NCBI GenBank assembly: GCA_038043465.1 | Contig: JBBTBX010000007.1 | Location: 1 to 64,000 of the forward strand | DNA: 64,000 nucleotides | Direction: 5' to 3' | Source: SXRF01 sp038043465 | Lineage (GTDB): Bacteria > Pseudomonadota > Alphaproteobacteria > Rickettsiales > SXRF01 | In this document: piece by piece, positions 34,294-42,576 of the stretch | Layout of the letters: each line of letters opens with the position of its first letter | Numbering within the stretch: the stretch's first letter is position 1 | The notes under the pieces: model-generated | What the model was told of the DNA's origin: nothing | Database searches by the model: none | Seen by the model: only the letters and a program-made list of their open reading frames with translations | Made by a program: the position numbers and the translations under genes

Positions 34294-34989
34294 ATGACTA
34301 AGAAGGCAGTTTTGTTATTAAGCGGTGGGCTGGACTCCACAACTACTTTGGCGATTGCTAAAGCGGAAGGGTTTTCTGTTTACGCTTTATCTTTTGCTTA
34401 CGGTCAAAAACATAGTTTTGAGCTTTCATCCGCCCAAAAAATTACTGAGAAAATGGGAGTAGCAGAACACCGTATAATCACCATTGATTTGGGTGGGTTT
34501 GGTGGTTCGGCACTAACTGAATCTGGGCTTGATGTGCCAAAAGATAGAGATGCAGCATCACTCGCACACGGTATTCCAATAACTTATGTGCCCGCCCGCA
34601 ATACGGTGTTTTTATCTTTCGCGCTGGCATGGGCGGAAGTGCTGAAAGCCTATGATATTTTTATCGGGGTTAATGCGCTGGATTATAGCGGCTACCCTGA
34701 CTGCCGCCCTGAATTTATCAAATCATTCGAGCAGACCGCTAACCTTGCGACTGCTTACGGCGTGGAAGGTGGTGAGCGTATAAAAATACACACACCGCTT
34801 ATCAGTTTAACCAAAGCGCAAATCATACGAAAAGGGCTGGAGCTTGGTGTAGATTATTCTCTAACCACTAGTTGTTATGATCCTGACGCATCTGGAAATG
34901 CCTGCGGGCACTGCGATGCGTGCCAGCTGCGACTCAAAGGCTTTCGGGAAAACCAGGTAAAAGATCCGGCAATTTACCAGCAGCTTTAA
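34294..34989 (+). CDS. queC: 7-cyano-7-deazaguanine synthase
   Basis: A 231-residue PP-loop ATPase: 'LLLSGGLDSTTTLAIA' near the start, 'VPARNTVFLSFALAWAE', 'GVNALDYSGYPDCRPEF' and the C-terminal Zn site 'CGHCDACQLR'. It makes preQ0 from the QueE product. It lies 22 bases after queE. queD and queF are not in the window. A 144-bp palindrome begins six bases after the stop. Confidence 0.96.
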   Translation: MTKKAVLLLSGGLDSTTTLAIAKAEGFSVYALSFAYGQKHSFELSSAQKITEKMGVAEHRIITIDLGGFGGSALTESGLDVPKDRDAASLAHGIPITYVPARNTVFLSFALAWAEVLKAYDIFIGVNALDYSGYPDCRPEFIKSFEQTANLATAYGVEGGERIKIHTPLISLTKAQIIRKGLELGVDYSLTTSCYDPDASGNACGHCDACQLRLKGFRENQVKDPAIYQQL

Positions 34990-34994
34990 AGCTT

Positions 34995-35138
34995 AGAGCC
35001 TGTTCATAATCTCGCTAGGCTGTGACAACAAGCGCAGTTTTTGAGAACCGCAACGCAAATGTACGTTTGGTACATGAGTAGCGGAAGCGCAAAAAACAAA
35101 GCGTTTGACCAGCATAGTAGAGATTATGAGCAGGCTCT
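34995..35138. repeat. 144-bp palindromic element, copy 2
   Basis: Same length and almost same sequence as 25114-25257 (differences near the centre, near the right inner arm and within the right arm). It fills the gap between the convergent queC and outer-membrane protein genes, and its right edge provides part of the stop codon of the latter. It may act as a two-way terminator. Confidence 0.88.
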
Positions 35139-36208
35139 TAGAAGCTGTAATTCAAACCAGCAAGATAATCCGTAGATAAGAATCTAACTTCACGAAAGTT
35201 ACTCTCACCGGTTGAACCGTCAGCAAAATAAACTATGTCAGTGCCGGATTTTGCCTTGAAGTAATTAAGATTAGTAGCAAGAGTCAGCTTTAAGTCAGGA
35301 TAGAAATTCCATCCATATTTTGCTCCGAAAATTAAACCATAACCATCAGCTTCTTGAGTGAAGCTATCAGGCTGGGCAAAATCAGTACGCAAATTCCAAT
35401 GCCCAGTCCCGTTAAAAGTGCCTCGGTAAATTTTAGTATTTAGTTTTATGCTATGTACGTCGGCAAACTGACTGTAGAAATCTGCACCTACGAACGGCAT
35501 GCTGAGTTCCATATCATAGCTGCTGACTAAGTTTGGAAATGCTCCAGTTGCAGGAATGGTCTGAAATCCGTCGCGCATCACAAATTTTTGATTCTGCATT
35601 GCGTAGCCGACTAGTGCTGTGAAGCGGGCAACGTTTTGCTTGCGGTTGCCGCTGAAATTAAAAGCGTAACCTATGGAAGCTGAGAATCCTTCAGAATGCC
35701 CTGCTTCGGAAGTATTGTTAGAGCGAGAAAATTCAGCGGTGCGATTATTACCGGCATAATCAGAATCTTGGTTTTTACCAGATGTAGTTATGCTTTTATT
35801 TACTGATGCCTGCACATTTATTCCCTTAAATGAACCGGTCTTTCTAGTATATTCTATGCTAGGTTTAACTTCATATCCATTTACGTTTTCCCATTCCAAT
35901 TCTGAAAGAATGTTGGGCACTGACACACCGTCACCACCGATATTCCATTTCAACTGGCTGGTACGGTATCCACCCTCAATACCAATATCGAGGTCATAGT
36001 CAGAGTTGCCAGTATATTTTGAAGATTTTCCTTTTACCATGCGCCCATTATTTTCCGCGCGCGCGCTTCCATTATTATATTGTCTTTTAGGGACAACGCG
36101 CTGCTGATGGCTGGTTGGGTCGCTATAATCAAGCATCTGTGCGAATGCTTCCTGAGTTGAGGCAAGCAAGCAAAAAAATATCAGAAAAAAGCGCATACCA
36201 CCAACCAT
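35138..36208 (-). CDS. outer-membrane beta-barrel protein (Pom/omptin-like)
   Basis: A 356-residue protein with a signal peptide ('RFFLIFFCLLASTQEAFA'), alternating amphipathic strands and a terminal Phe, the usual outer-membrane insertion signal. 'YRTSQLKWNIGGDG' and 'PNILSELEWENVNGYEV' resemble the Pom (Protochlamydia outer membrane protein) domain family. The in-frame ATG at 36196 is an alternative start. It likely forms a barrel in the outer membrane; pore or protease function cannot be told. It is convergent with queC. Confidence 0.75.
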   Translation of the reverse strand: MVGGMRFFLIFFCLLASTQEAFAQMLDYSDPTSHQQRVVPKRQYNNGSARAENNGRMVKGKSSKYTGNSDYDLDIGIEGGYRTSQLKWNIGGDGVSVPNILSELEWENVNGYEVKPSIEYTRKTGSFKGINVQASVNKSITTSGKNQDSDYAGNNRTAEFSRSNNTSEAGHSEGFSASIGYAFNFSGNRKQNVARFTALVGYAMQNQKFVMRDGFQTIPATGAFPNLVSSYDMELSMPFVGADFYSQFADVHSIKLNTKIYRGTFNGTGHWNLRTDFAQPDSFTQEADGYGLIFGAKYGWNFYPDLKLTLATNLNYFKAKSGTDIVYFADGSTGESNFREVRFLSTDYLAGLNYSF

Positions 36209-36302
36209 AATTAATATATGTTAATCATAAATCTATGTTACTAACAAAATTCCTAACAGAACATGGATGAATAGTCAAAAAAAACTTTAAAAGATTATAA
36301 TA

Positions 36303-36340
36303 AAAAAAGGGAGGTTCTAAAGAGAACCTCCCCTTAAATC
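36303..36340 (-). terminator. terminator after glnA
   Basis: Perfect 10-bp stem GGGAGGTTCT / AGAACCTCCC with a four-base loop. Read on the minus strand it is followed by a T-run. It lies 20 bases past the glnA stop. Confidence 0.88.
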
Positions 36341-36354
36341 TTCATTATCGGCAA

Positions 36355-37776
36355 TTAAACGCTATAATACATTTCAAATTCACCAGCCGTAGGCGTGTGT
36401 TCCCAGCGATAAACATCCTGCATTTTAAGCTCAATATAGGCATTTATCAAATCATCAGTGAATACATCGCCTTTTTTAAGGAAAGCACGGTCGGTATCAA
36501 GGGAATTAAGGGCTTCGCGCAGTGATCCGCAAACGGTTGGAACGTTTTTCAGCTCTTCCGGTGGCAGGTCATAGAGGTTTTTGTCCATGGCATCTCCCGG
36601 ATGGATCTTGTTTTCGATACCGTCCAGACCAGCCATCAACATAGCTGAACAAGCCAGATACGGGTTAGCGGTAGGGTCAGGAAAGCGCACTTCAATACGC
36701 TTGCCTTTTGGCGATGCCACATACGGAATACGGATAGATGCAGAGCGATTACGCGCTGAATAAGCAAGCAGAACCGGAGCTTCAAAGCCCGGAATCAGGC
36801 GTTTATAGCTATTGGTGGATGGGTTAGTGAAGGCGTTAAGTGCCTTTGCATGTTTGATAATTCCACCTATATAATATAGGCACATTTCCGATAAATCCGC
36901 GTAACCATTACCAGCAAATAAAGGTTTGCCAGCTTTCCAGATGGATTGGTGAACGTGCATTCCTGAGCCATTATCGCCAGAAAGCGGTTTAGGCATGAAA
37001 GTAACGGTTTTTCCATAAGAATGAGCTACGTTATGCACAACATATTTATACTTCTGGATGTTGTCAGCCGTTCCAAGGAGTGTAGAAAACATTGTTCCAA
37101 GTTCGCATTGTGCCGGCGCAACTTCATGGTGATGCAGCACAGGTTCAACACCAACAACTTTAAGGGTGGAAAGCATTTCCGCGCGCAAATCAGCTAGAGA
37201 ATCAACTGGTTGTACTGGGAAATAGCCACCTTTTGTTGGTGGGCGATGCCCCATATTGCCTGCTTGATAAGAGCGGTCACTATTTACCGGAAGTTCCTCG
37301 CTGTCAAGCTGGTGGAAGCTGTAATTGCCAGCGGTTCTAAAGCGCACGTCGTCAAAAACAAAAAATTCAAGTTCCGGACCAAAATAAGCCGTGTCGCCAA
37401 TTCCGGTGTAAGCTAGATATGCTTCCGCACGTTTTGCCAGAGAGCGCGGGTCACGACCATAAGGCTGACCGGTTGACGGCTCTACCACATCGCAGAAGAT
37501 AACCAATGTTGGTTGTGCGGCGAACGGGTCTATAAAAGCGGTTTTAGCATCAGGCATCAAAATCATGTCTGATTCATTGATGGATTTCCATCCGGAAATT
37601 GATGATCCGTCAAACATGATACCATCTTCAAAGCTGCTCTCATTCACCTGTTCTGCGACATAGCAGGTGTGTTGCCATTTGCCTTTAGGATCGGTAAAAC
37701 GAAAATCAACGAATTGAATATCGTTATCTTTTATGAGTGTGAAAACATTTTGGGCGGAATTATCTTTGGCAGCCAT
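36355..37776 (-). CDS. glnA: glutamine synthetase type I
   Basis: A 473-residue GlnA of normal length. Motifs: 'FVDFRFTDPKGKWQH' and 'MFDGSSISGWKSINESDM' (beta-grasp domain), 'NGSGMHVHQSIWK', 'KHAKALNAFTNPSTNSYKRL' and 'RIEVRFPDPTANPYLACSAML' (catalytic domain), and the adenylylation Tyr in 'NLYDLPPEE' near residue 400. It makes glutamine from glutamate and ammonia. It lies 103 bases after glnB on the same strand, the usual glnBA operon. Confidence 0.98.
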   Translation of the reverse strand: MAAKDNSAQNVFTLIKDNDIQFVDFRFTDPKGKWQHTCYVAEQVNESSFEDGIMFDGSSISGWKSINESDMILMPDAKTAFIDPFAAQPTLVIFCDVVEPSTGQPYGRDPRSLAKRAEAYLAYTGIGDTAYFGPELEFFVFDDVRFRTAGNYSFHQLDSEELPVNSDRSYQAGNMGHRPPTKGGYFPVQPVDSLADLRAEMLSTLKVVGVEPVLHHHEVAPAQCELGTMFSTLLGTADNIQKYKYVVHNVAHSYGKTVTFMPKPLSGDNGSGMHVHQSIWKAGKPLFAGNGYADLSEMCLYYIGGIIKHAKALNAFTNPSTNSYKRLIPGFEAPVLLAYSARNRSASIRIPYVASPKGKRIEVRFPDPTANPYLACSAMLMAGLDGIENKIHPGDAMDKNLYDLPPEELKNVPTVCGSLREALNSLDTDRAFLKKGDVFTDDLINAYIELKMQDVYRWEHTPTAGEFEMYYSV

Positions 37777-37879
37777 AGCGAAACCTCTTTTAATTGGATT
37801 TTTGGATTAGATTATCTAACGACCGCACTTATAGCAGTGCTAGAGAGTTTGTAAAGTAGGTTCTATCTACAGAATACGC

Positions 37880-38218
37880 CTAAATAGCGTCTGCACCTTT
37901 TTCCCCGGTGCGGATACGGATAACCTCTTCCATAGGCATGATAAATATCTTGCCGTCACCAATACGACCAGTGTGGGCGGCAGTTATTATTGCATCAACC
38001 ACCTTATCAACCATATTATCCTCAACCACCACCTCGATTTTTACCTTCGGTAGAAAATCCACAACATATTCCGCGCCCCTGTATAGCTCAGTATGACCTT
38101 TCTGCCTACCAAAACCACGCGCTTCAGTGACGGTGATGCCCTGAATCCCTATTTCCTGTAATGCTTCTTTTACATCATCAAGTTTGAAAGGTTTTATAAT
38201 TGCTTCAATTTTTTTCAT
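37880..38218 (-). CDS. glnB: nitrogen regulatory protein P-II
   Basis: A 112-residue P-II protein. The T-loop has the uridylylation Tyr51 ('KGHTELYRGAEYVVDF'), and the C-terminal 'TGRIGDGKIFIMPMEEVIRIRTGEKG' is the standard ATP/2-oxoglutarate region. It signals nitrogen status to GlnE, NtrB and others. It is the first gene of a glnB-glnA unit. Confidence 0.97.
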   Translation of the reverse strand: MKKIEAIIKPFKLDDVKEALQEIGIQGITVTEARGFGRQKGHTELYRGAEYVVDFLPKVKIEVVVEDNMVDKVVDAIITAAHTGRIGDGKIFIMPMEEVIRIRTGEKGADAI

Positions 38219-38375
38219 AAGCTGCTCCCTAACTGTCTACATAATGGTAGTTTTATGATGATTGCAAGCGTATTTTATTACTAACATCCCATACTTGACT
38301 TACATAAATATCTGCAGCATAAGTTCACGCATAAATTACCATTGTATTATAGGAAGATATTTAAGAGAAATATTT

Positions 38376-38852
38376 ATGGATGCGGTCAGTTCAGAGATTG
38401 TTAATCATTTAAATAATGTTCTCAGCGACAAGCTTGCATCTATTAATAGCTATTTCCTCCATGCCCGGATGATGAAACACATGGGCTTTATGAAATTTGC
38501 GGATTACGAATACAAAGAATCGATTCAGCAGATGAAATATGCCGATAAGCTGATTGAAAGGATTTTATCCATAGGTGGGGTTCCTGACATACAGGAAACG
38601 GGGAAAATTATCATCGGGAATACAGTTGAAGAAATTTTAAGGTTGGATTTGGAAAATGAAGAATATTCTTGCAAGCGTTTAATGTCAGCAATTGGTGAGT
38701 GTAATACACAGAAAGATATGGTGACCTTGGATCTGCTTAACAGTATTCTGGAAAGCAAAGAAGAGCGGATGATATTTATCGGCTCTCAGCTTAATTTGGT
38801 TGACACAATCGGTTTGCCTAAGTATCTGCAAATACCGGATTTAGTTTTATAA
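38376..38852 (+). CDS. bfr: bacterioferritin-like subunit with degenerate ferroxidase site
   Basis: A 158-residue four-helix protein started at 38376 (MDAVSSEIV); an in-frame start at 38262 lies in non-coding-like sequence. It aligns without gaps to E. coli Bfr with a one-residue offset. The haem-ligand Met is kept (Met53, E. coli 52). Of six di-iron ligands only Glu95 (E. coli 94) remains: positions matching Glu18, Glu51, His54, Glu127 and His130 are Lys19, Gln52, Tyr55, Lys128 and Arg131. It should therefore not oxidise iron by itself. In some bacteria two Bfr types assemble together, one haem-binding and one ferroxidase, so a second bfr elsewhere is expected. Confidence 0.88.
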   Translation: MDAVSSEIVNHLNNVLSDKLASINSYFLHARMMKHMGFMKFADYEYKESIQQMKYADKLIERILSIGGVPDIQETGKIIIGNTVEEILRLDLENEEYSCKRLMSAIGECNTQKDMVTLDLLNSILESKEERMIFIGSQLNLVDTIGLPKYLQIPDLVL

Positions 38853-38874
38853 AATTAACTCAAGAAAGGTTTTT

Positions 38875-39456
38875 ATGTTTCGTAAAATTCTGTTTTCACT
38901 GACTTTCTTTTCTCTCTTATCTTTCATCTTTGGAGCAACTATCATGACAAAATCTCAATCTGCTAAAGCGGCAGAAAACCCTTTGGAAAACACACTGTAT
39001 CTAGATTTGAAAGATGGGCGTGTGGTTATTGAAATGCGTCCTGATCTTGCGCCAAAACATGTGAAACGCATTAAAGAGTTGGTGCGCCAGGGTTTTTATG
39101 ATGGCGTTGTTTTTCATCGCGTTATCGATGGCTTCATGGCACAGACTGGTGATCCGACCGGAACCGGTACAGGTGGATCTGGTCAAAAACTAAAGGCTGA
39201 ATTCAGCAAGGAAATGCACATGCGTGGTGCTCTTTCCATGGCACGCGCTCAGGATGTCAACAGTGCGGATAGCCAGTTTTTTATCTGTCTGGCGGCTGCC
39301 AACTACCTTGATGGCCAATATACTTATTGGGGCAAGGTGACAAAAGGCATGGAATTTGTCGATAAGATTAAAAAAGGTGATAAAAGCGATAACGGCTCAG
39401 TTACTGATCCTGATAAAATAATCAAGATGCAGGTTGCTGCTGATGTTAAAGAGTAA
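38875..39456 (+). CDS. cyclophilin-type peptidyl-prolyl isomerase, exported
   Basis: A 193-residue protein with an N-terminal hydrophobic export segment (about residues 5-24) and a short cyclophilin domain: 'VVFHRVIDGFMAQTGDP', 'SADSQFFICL', 'YTYWGKVTKGMEFVDKI'. The compact form is the bacterial PpiA/PpiB type. It probably works in the periplasm. A second in-frame Met at residue 24 could give a cytoplasmic form. It follows bfr by 22 bases. Confidence 0.9.
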   Translation: MFRKILFSLTFFSLLSFIFGATIMTKSQSAKAAENPLENTLYLDLKDGRVVIEMRPDLAPKHVKRIKELVRQGFYDGVVFHRVIDGFMAQTGDPTGTGTGGSGQKLKAEFSKEMHMRGALSMARAQDVNSADSQFFICLAAANYLDGQYTYWGKVTKGMEFVDKIKKGDKSDNGSVTDPDKIIKMQVAADVKE

Positions 39457-39458
39457 CC

Positions 39459-39529
39459 AGTAAATCGTAATTCGTAGGTCGTAATTCGTTTGCGTTGCGA
39501 CTTACTAATTACGAGGTACGATTTACGCT
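39459..39529. repeat. short-word inverted repeat before the TIGR01459 gene
   Basis: Words of the type AGTAAATCGTAATTCGTA face ATTACGAGGTACGATTTACG in inverted orientation. It lies directly after the cyclophilin stop and ends ten bases before the next start codon, where no ribosome site is visible. Confidence 0.62.
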
Positions 39530-39539
39530 CTATAAGCAA

Positions 39540-40370
39540 ATGGAACTTCTCTCGTCAATATCCAGTATTATACCTCGCTATAATGCTTTCTTCCTTGATT
39601 TGTGGGGAGTAGTACATGATGGGACACATCTTTACCCAGGAGTGCGTGAGACTCTGGCGGTAATAAAAAAAACTGGTAAACCGATAATATTTATTTCCAA
39701 TGCTCCCCGTCGCGCTTCAAGAGTCGCGTCAGTGCTTGCTGATCTTGGTATAGATAATTCTCTATATGACCATGTTGTTTCATCGGGCGAGGCAGGCTTT
39801 AATTATCTGAAGGAAGGAAACTTCCCGATGGGAAGACGCTATTACCTGATTTCCGCAGAAAAAGATGTAGGGCTGCTTGATGGCTTAGATTATCAGCATG
39901 TTCATGATTTAAGTGAGGCGGATTTTATTCTGAACCTTGGCTTTGGTACGGAAGAACAAACCACAGAAGATTTTGCTCCGGTACTTAATTTTGCAGTAAA
40001 ACTTTCCCTTCCCATGCTTTGTTTAAATCCTGATCTTGAAGTTATAAAAATAACTGGTGAGCGTTATCCTTGTGCAGGCGCGATTGCTAAAAGTTATGTA
40101 GCTCTTGGTGGAAAAGTTAAGTGGTTCGGTAAGCCACACCTAGCGATTTATGAACATGCCTATAATTTATTAGATGGCATGGATAAAAAACAGATTCTAG
40201 CAGTAGGTGACAGCTTGGAAACAGATATACCAGGAGCGAAAGCATTCGGTGTTGATTCTGCTTTGATTACTGGCGGAATATTAAAAGGGAATAACATTGA
40301 TGAAATAAAAGAGATGTGCTTTTCCCTTGGCTTGCGACCTAATTACTTACTCCCGAAGTTCGGTATCTGA
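39540..40370 (+). CDS. TIGR01459-family HAD hydrolase
   Basis: A 276-residue class IIA HAD protein, started at the ATG at 39540; a longer frame would translate a repeat. Motif I is 'FFLDLWGVVHDG', motif II 'IFISNAPR', motif III Lys in 'WFGKPHLAIYE', and motif IV 'ILAVGDSLETDIPGA'. TIGR01459 is an alphaproteobacterial family of unknown substrate. It is convergent with the TlpA-like gene, overlapping it by 32 bases. Confidence 0.85.
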   Translation: MELLSSISSIIPRYNAFFLDLWGVVHDGTHLYPGVRETLAVIKKTGKPIIFISNAPRRASRVASVLADLGIDNSLYDHVVSSGEAGFNYLKEGNFPMGRRYYLISAEKDVGLLDGLDYQHVHDLSEADFILNLGFGTEEQTTEDFAPVLNFAVKLSLPMLCLNPDLEVIKITGERYPCAGAIAKSYVALGGKVKWFGKPHLAIYEHAYNLLDGMDKKQILAVGDSLETDIPGAKAFGVDSALITGGILKGNNIDEIKEMCFSLGLRPNYLLPKFGI

Positions 40371-40875
40371 TAAACTCATCAACTTTGCTGTTTTCCCAAT
40401 TTATTTCACCTTCAGTTTTAGAGATTACTTTGCCGTATGAATCAATAAAAACAGTGCTGGGAAGACTTTTTATTTTAAAATTCTGAAACGTGACTTTGTC
40501 CGTGTCAAGCCATACTCCAAGTGCATTGATCTTATGTTCTGCATAGAATTTTTTTACACTTTCAGCATTATAATCGAGGGATATAGGAATAATTTTAAGA
40601 CCTCTTGCCGCGTATTTTTTTTGCGCAGCATCTATTTTAGGCATTTCTTTAAGGCAGGGGATACACCACGTTGCCCAGAAATGAAGGGCGGTTAAATTAT
40701 TCATTGTAGTATTAAGACTGTGCTCCACTCCACTTTCATCTTTGTAAGTAGCAGTGAAAGAACCCTCTTTTGTTTGAATTATAGTTGCACCATCATTCGC
40801 CATTACTGGAAAAAAACAAAATAAAGCCATAAAAAACATTGGCAAGCTGCGAAAAAACCTAGTAAAATATTGCAT
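40339..40875 (-). CDS. TlpA-like periplasmic thiol-disulfide protein
   Basis: A 178-residue protein started at the ATG whose first base is 40875. That start exposes a signal/anchor 'FFRSLPMFFMALFCFFPVMA'; the longer frame overlaps argH and is unlikely. The thioredoxin fold has 'FWATWCIPCLKEMP' (Cys71 and Cys74), 'IIPISLDY' and cis-Pro 'SLPSTVFID'. It is divergent from argH with 22 bases between starts. In several Proteobacteria a tlpA gene precedes argH in this way. It likely reduces or exchanges disulfides in the periplasm. Confidence 0.87.
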   Translation of the reverse strand: MQYFTRFFRSLPMFFMALFCFFPVMANDGATIIQTKEGSFTATYKDESGVEHSLNTTMNNLTALHFWATWCIPCLKEMPKIDAAQKKYAARGLKIIPISLDYNAESVKKFYAEHKINALGVWLDTDKVTFQNFKIKSLPSTVFIDSYGKVISKTEGEINWENSKVDEFIRYRTSGVSN

Positions 40876-40897
40876 AAACAAAATCCTGTGAGAATTT

Positions 40898-42355
40898 ATG
40901 GCGAGTTCAAAAAAAGTACCAACAAAAAAATCAGCAACAAAAAAAGCACCAAAAGCGGACAAGCCCAGCCAATCAAAAGCTAACCAGATGTGGGGCGGGC
41001 AATTTACCTGTTCACCTTCCGAACTTATGTCTAAGATTAACGTATCTATTGCTTTTGACAAGAGACTTTATCGTCAGGATATAAAAGCTTCAATAGCCCA
41101 TGCAACGATGCTGGCAAAGCAGAAAATAATAAGTCAGGTGGATGCTAGGGATATTATTGCTGGTCTGGGTGAGATATTGCGCGATATTGAAAATGGAGAT
41201 TTTGAGTTTAAGGAAAGCCTTGAGGATATTCACATGAATATCGAAGCTGCACTTAAAGAGCGAATTGGTGATGCCGCTGGAAGGTTGCATACAGCGCGCT
41301 CACGCAATGATCAGGTGGCAACGGATTTCCGTTTGTATGTACGTGACGCTTTGGATGCGCTTGATTCCATGCTTAAAGATTTGCAGCTTGCCGTTTTGGA
41401 TAGGGCAGGGGAACACAGCGCGACAATCATGCCTGGTTTTACTCATTTGCAGGTGGCTCAACCTATTACTTTTGGTCATCATCTGCTTGCTTATTTTGAA
41501 ATGTTTGCGCGCGATAGATTGCGGGCGCAGTCAGCACGTAAAAATCTTAATGAGTCGCCGCTTGGTGCAGCAGCTCTGGCGGGAACATCTTTTCCGATAG
41601 ACCGTTTTGTAACGGCGAAAGAGCTTGGATTTGACAGGCCAATGGCGAATTCGCTGGATGCAGTTTCCGATAGGGATTTTGCGTTGGAATATTTATCGGA
41701 CACGGCAATTTGCGCGGTGCATTTGTCCCGTCTTGCCGAAGAAATGGTGAATTGGTCAAGCGCGCAGTTTGGCTTTATCCGTTTTTCTGATGCCTATTCC
41801 ACCGGCAGCTCCATAATGCCACAGAAGCGTAATCCTGATGCTGCCGAATTGGTGCGCGGTAAATCTGGCAGGGTGTTTGGAAATTTAATGTCACTGCTTG
41901 CCACCATGAAAGCTCTGCCTCTGGCGTATAATAAGGACATGCAGGAAGATAAGGAAGCTGTCTTCGACACAGTGGAAAATATAGGAATTTGTTTGCAGGC
42001 GATGGCGGGAATGCTACGCGACTTTGTTGTTGATAAAGAGAGAATGCAGAAATCAGCAGGTGTGGCTTATGCAACGGCGACTGATCTTGCCGATTTTCTG
42101 GTGCGCGAACTGAAAATACCTTTCCGTGATGCTCATCATATAACTGCAAAGATTGTAAAACTTGCAAGTGACAAAGGTAAGGATTTGCAGCAATTATCGC
42201 TGAAAGATATGCAGAGCATAGAGAAAAAAATAAGCCAGAAAGTATTTTCGGTGCTCAGCGTGGAGAATTCGGTTAAAACCCGCACAAGTTATGGCGGAAC
42301 AGCACCTGACAATGTAAAAAAAGCAGTAACTGAAGCAAAGAAAGGAATGAAATAA
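40898..42355 (+). CDS. argH: argininosuccinate lyase
   Basis: A 485-residue enzyme with an unusual Lys/Ala-rich extension (residues 1-28) before the normal start 'MWGGQF'. The family signature 'GSSIMPQKRNP' is near residue 302-312, with 'TARSRNDQVATDFRLY' and 'MPGFTHLQVAQP'. It splits argininosuccinate into arginine and fumarate. Its stop overlaps the next start (TAATG), so it heads an argH-lipoprotein-lysA operon. Confidence 0.97.
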   Translation: MASSKKVPTKKSATKKAPKADKPSQSKANQMWGGQFTCSPSELMSKINVSIAFDKRLYRQDIKASIAHATMLAKQKIISQVDARDIIAGLGEILRDIENGDFEFKESLEDIHMNIEAALKERIGDAAGRLHTARSRNDQVATDFRLYVRDALDALDSMLKDLQLAVLDRAGEHSATIMPGFTHLQVAQPITFGHHLLAYFEMFARDRLRAQSARKNLNESPLGAAALAGTSFPIDRFVTAKELGFDRPMANSLDAVSDRDFALEYLSDTAICAVHLSRLAEEMVNWSSAQFGFIRFSDAYSTGSSIMPQKRNPDAAELVRGKSGRVFGNLMSLLATMKALPLAYNKDMQEDKEAVFDTVENIGICLQAMAGMLRDFVVDKERMQKSAGVAYATATDLADFLVRELKIPFRDAHHITAKIVKLASDKGKDLQQLSLKDMQSIEKKISQKVFSVLSVENSVKTRTSYGGTAPDNVKKAVTEAKKGMK

Positions 42356-42576
42356 TGCCTCATATTTTCCGTATAGTTTTATTACTTACAGTAACTGGTT
42401 CCCTCGCTGCCTGCGGGGTAAAAGGCAAGCTTAAAACTCCTGAACAGATTGAAAAACAGGAAGCAAAAGAAGCCCGCGAAAAGGAAAAAAAATTGCAGGA
42501 TGCAGAGGAAAAAAAGAAAAAAATTCTTGAAGAAAATGCCAAAGATAAAGCTGCCGAGTCAGCGGAGCAGGAATAA
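42355..42576 (+). CDS. small lipoprotein (LptM/YifL-like)
   Basis: A 73-residue protein with a lipobox 'GSLAAC' (Cys20) after a hydrophobic signal. The short conserved 'CGVKGKLKTP' is as in the YifL/LptM group, and a charged coiled tail follows. In Proteobacteria such a lipoprotein gene lies upstream of lysA; E. coli LptM helps mature the LPS translocon LptD. It overlaps argH and lysA by one base on each side. Confidence 0.82.
   Translation: MPHIFRIVLLLTVTGSLAACGVKGKLKTPEQIEKQEAKEAREKEKKLQDAEEKKKKILEENAKDKAAESAEQE

Noticed and set aside
37829..37844. Regulatory hairpin upstream of glnA (GCACT...AGTGC)
   Set aside because: The stem is only five bases, with no supporting context.
38262..38375. 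38-residue N-terminal extension of the bacterioferritin
   Set aside because: It has no likeness to the family, and the ATG at 38376 gives the normal length.
40898..41061. Longer N-terminus for the TlpA-like protein
   Set aside because: It would overlap argH coding sequence on the opposite strand and bury the signal peptide; the start at 40875 fits.
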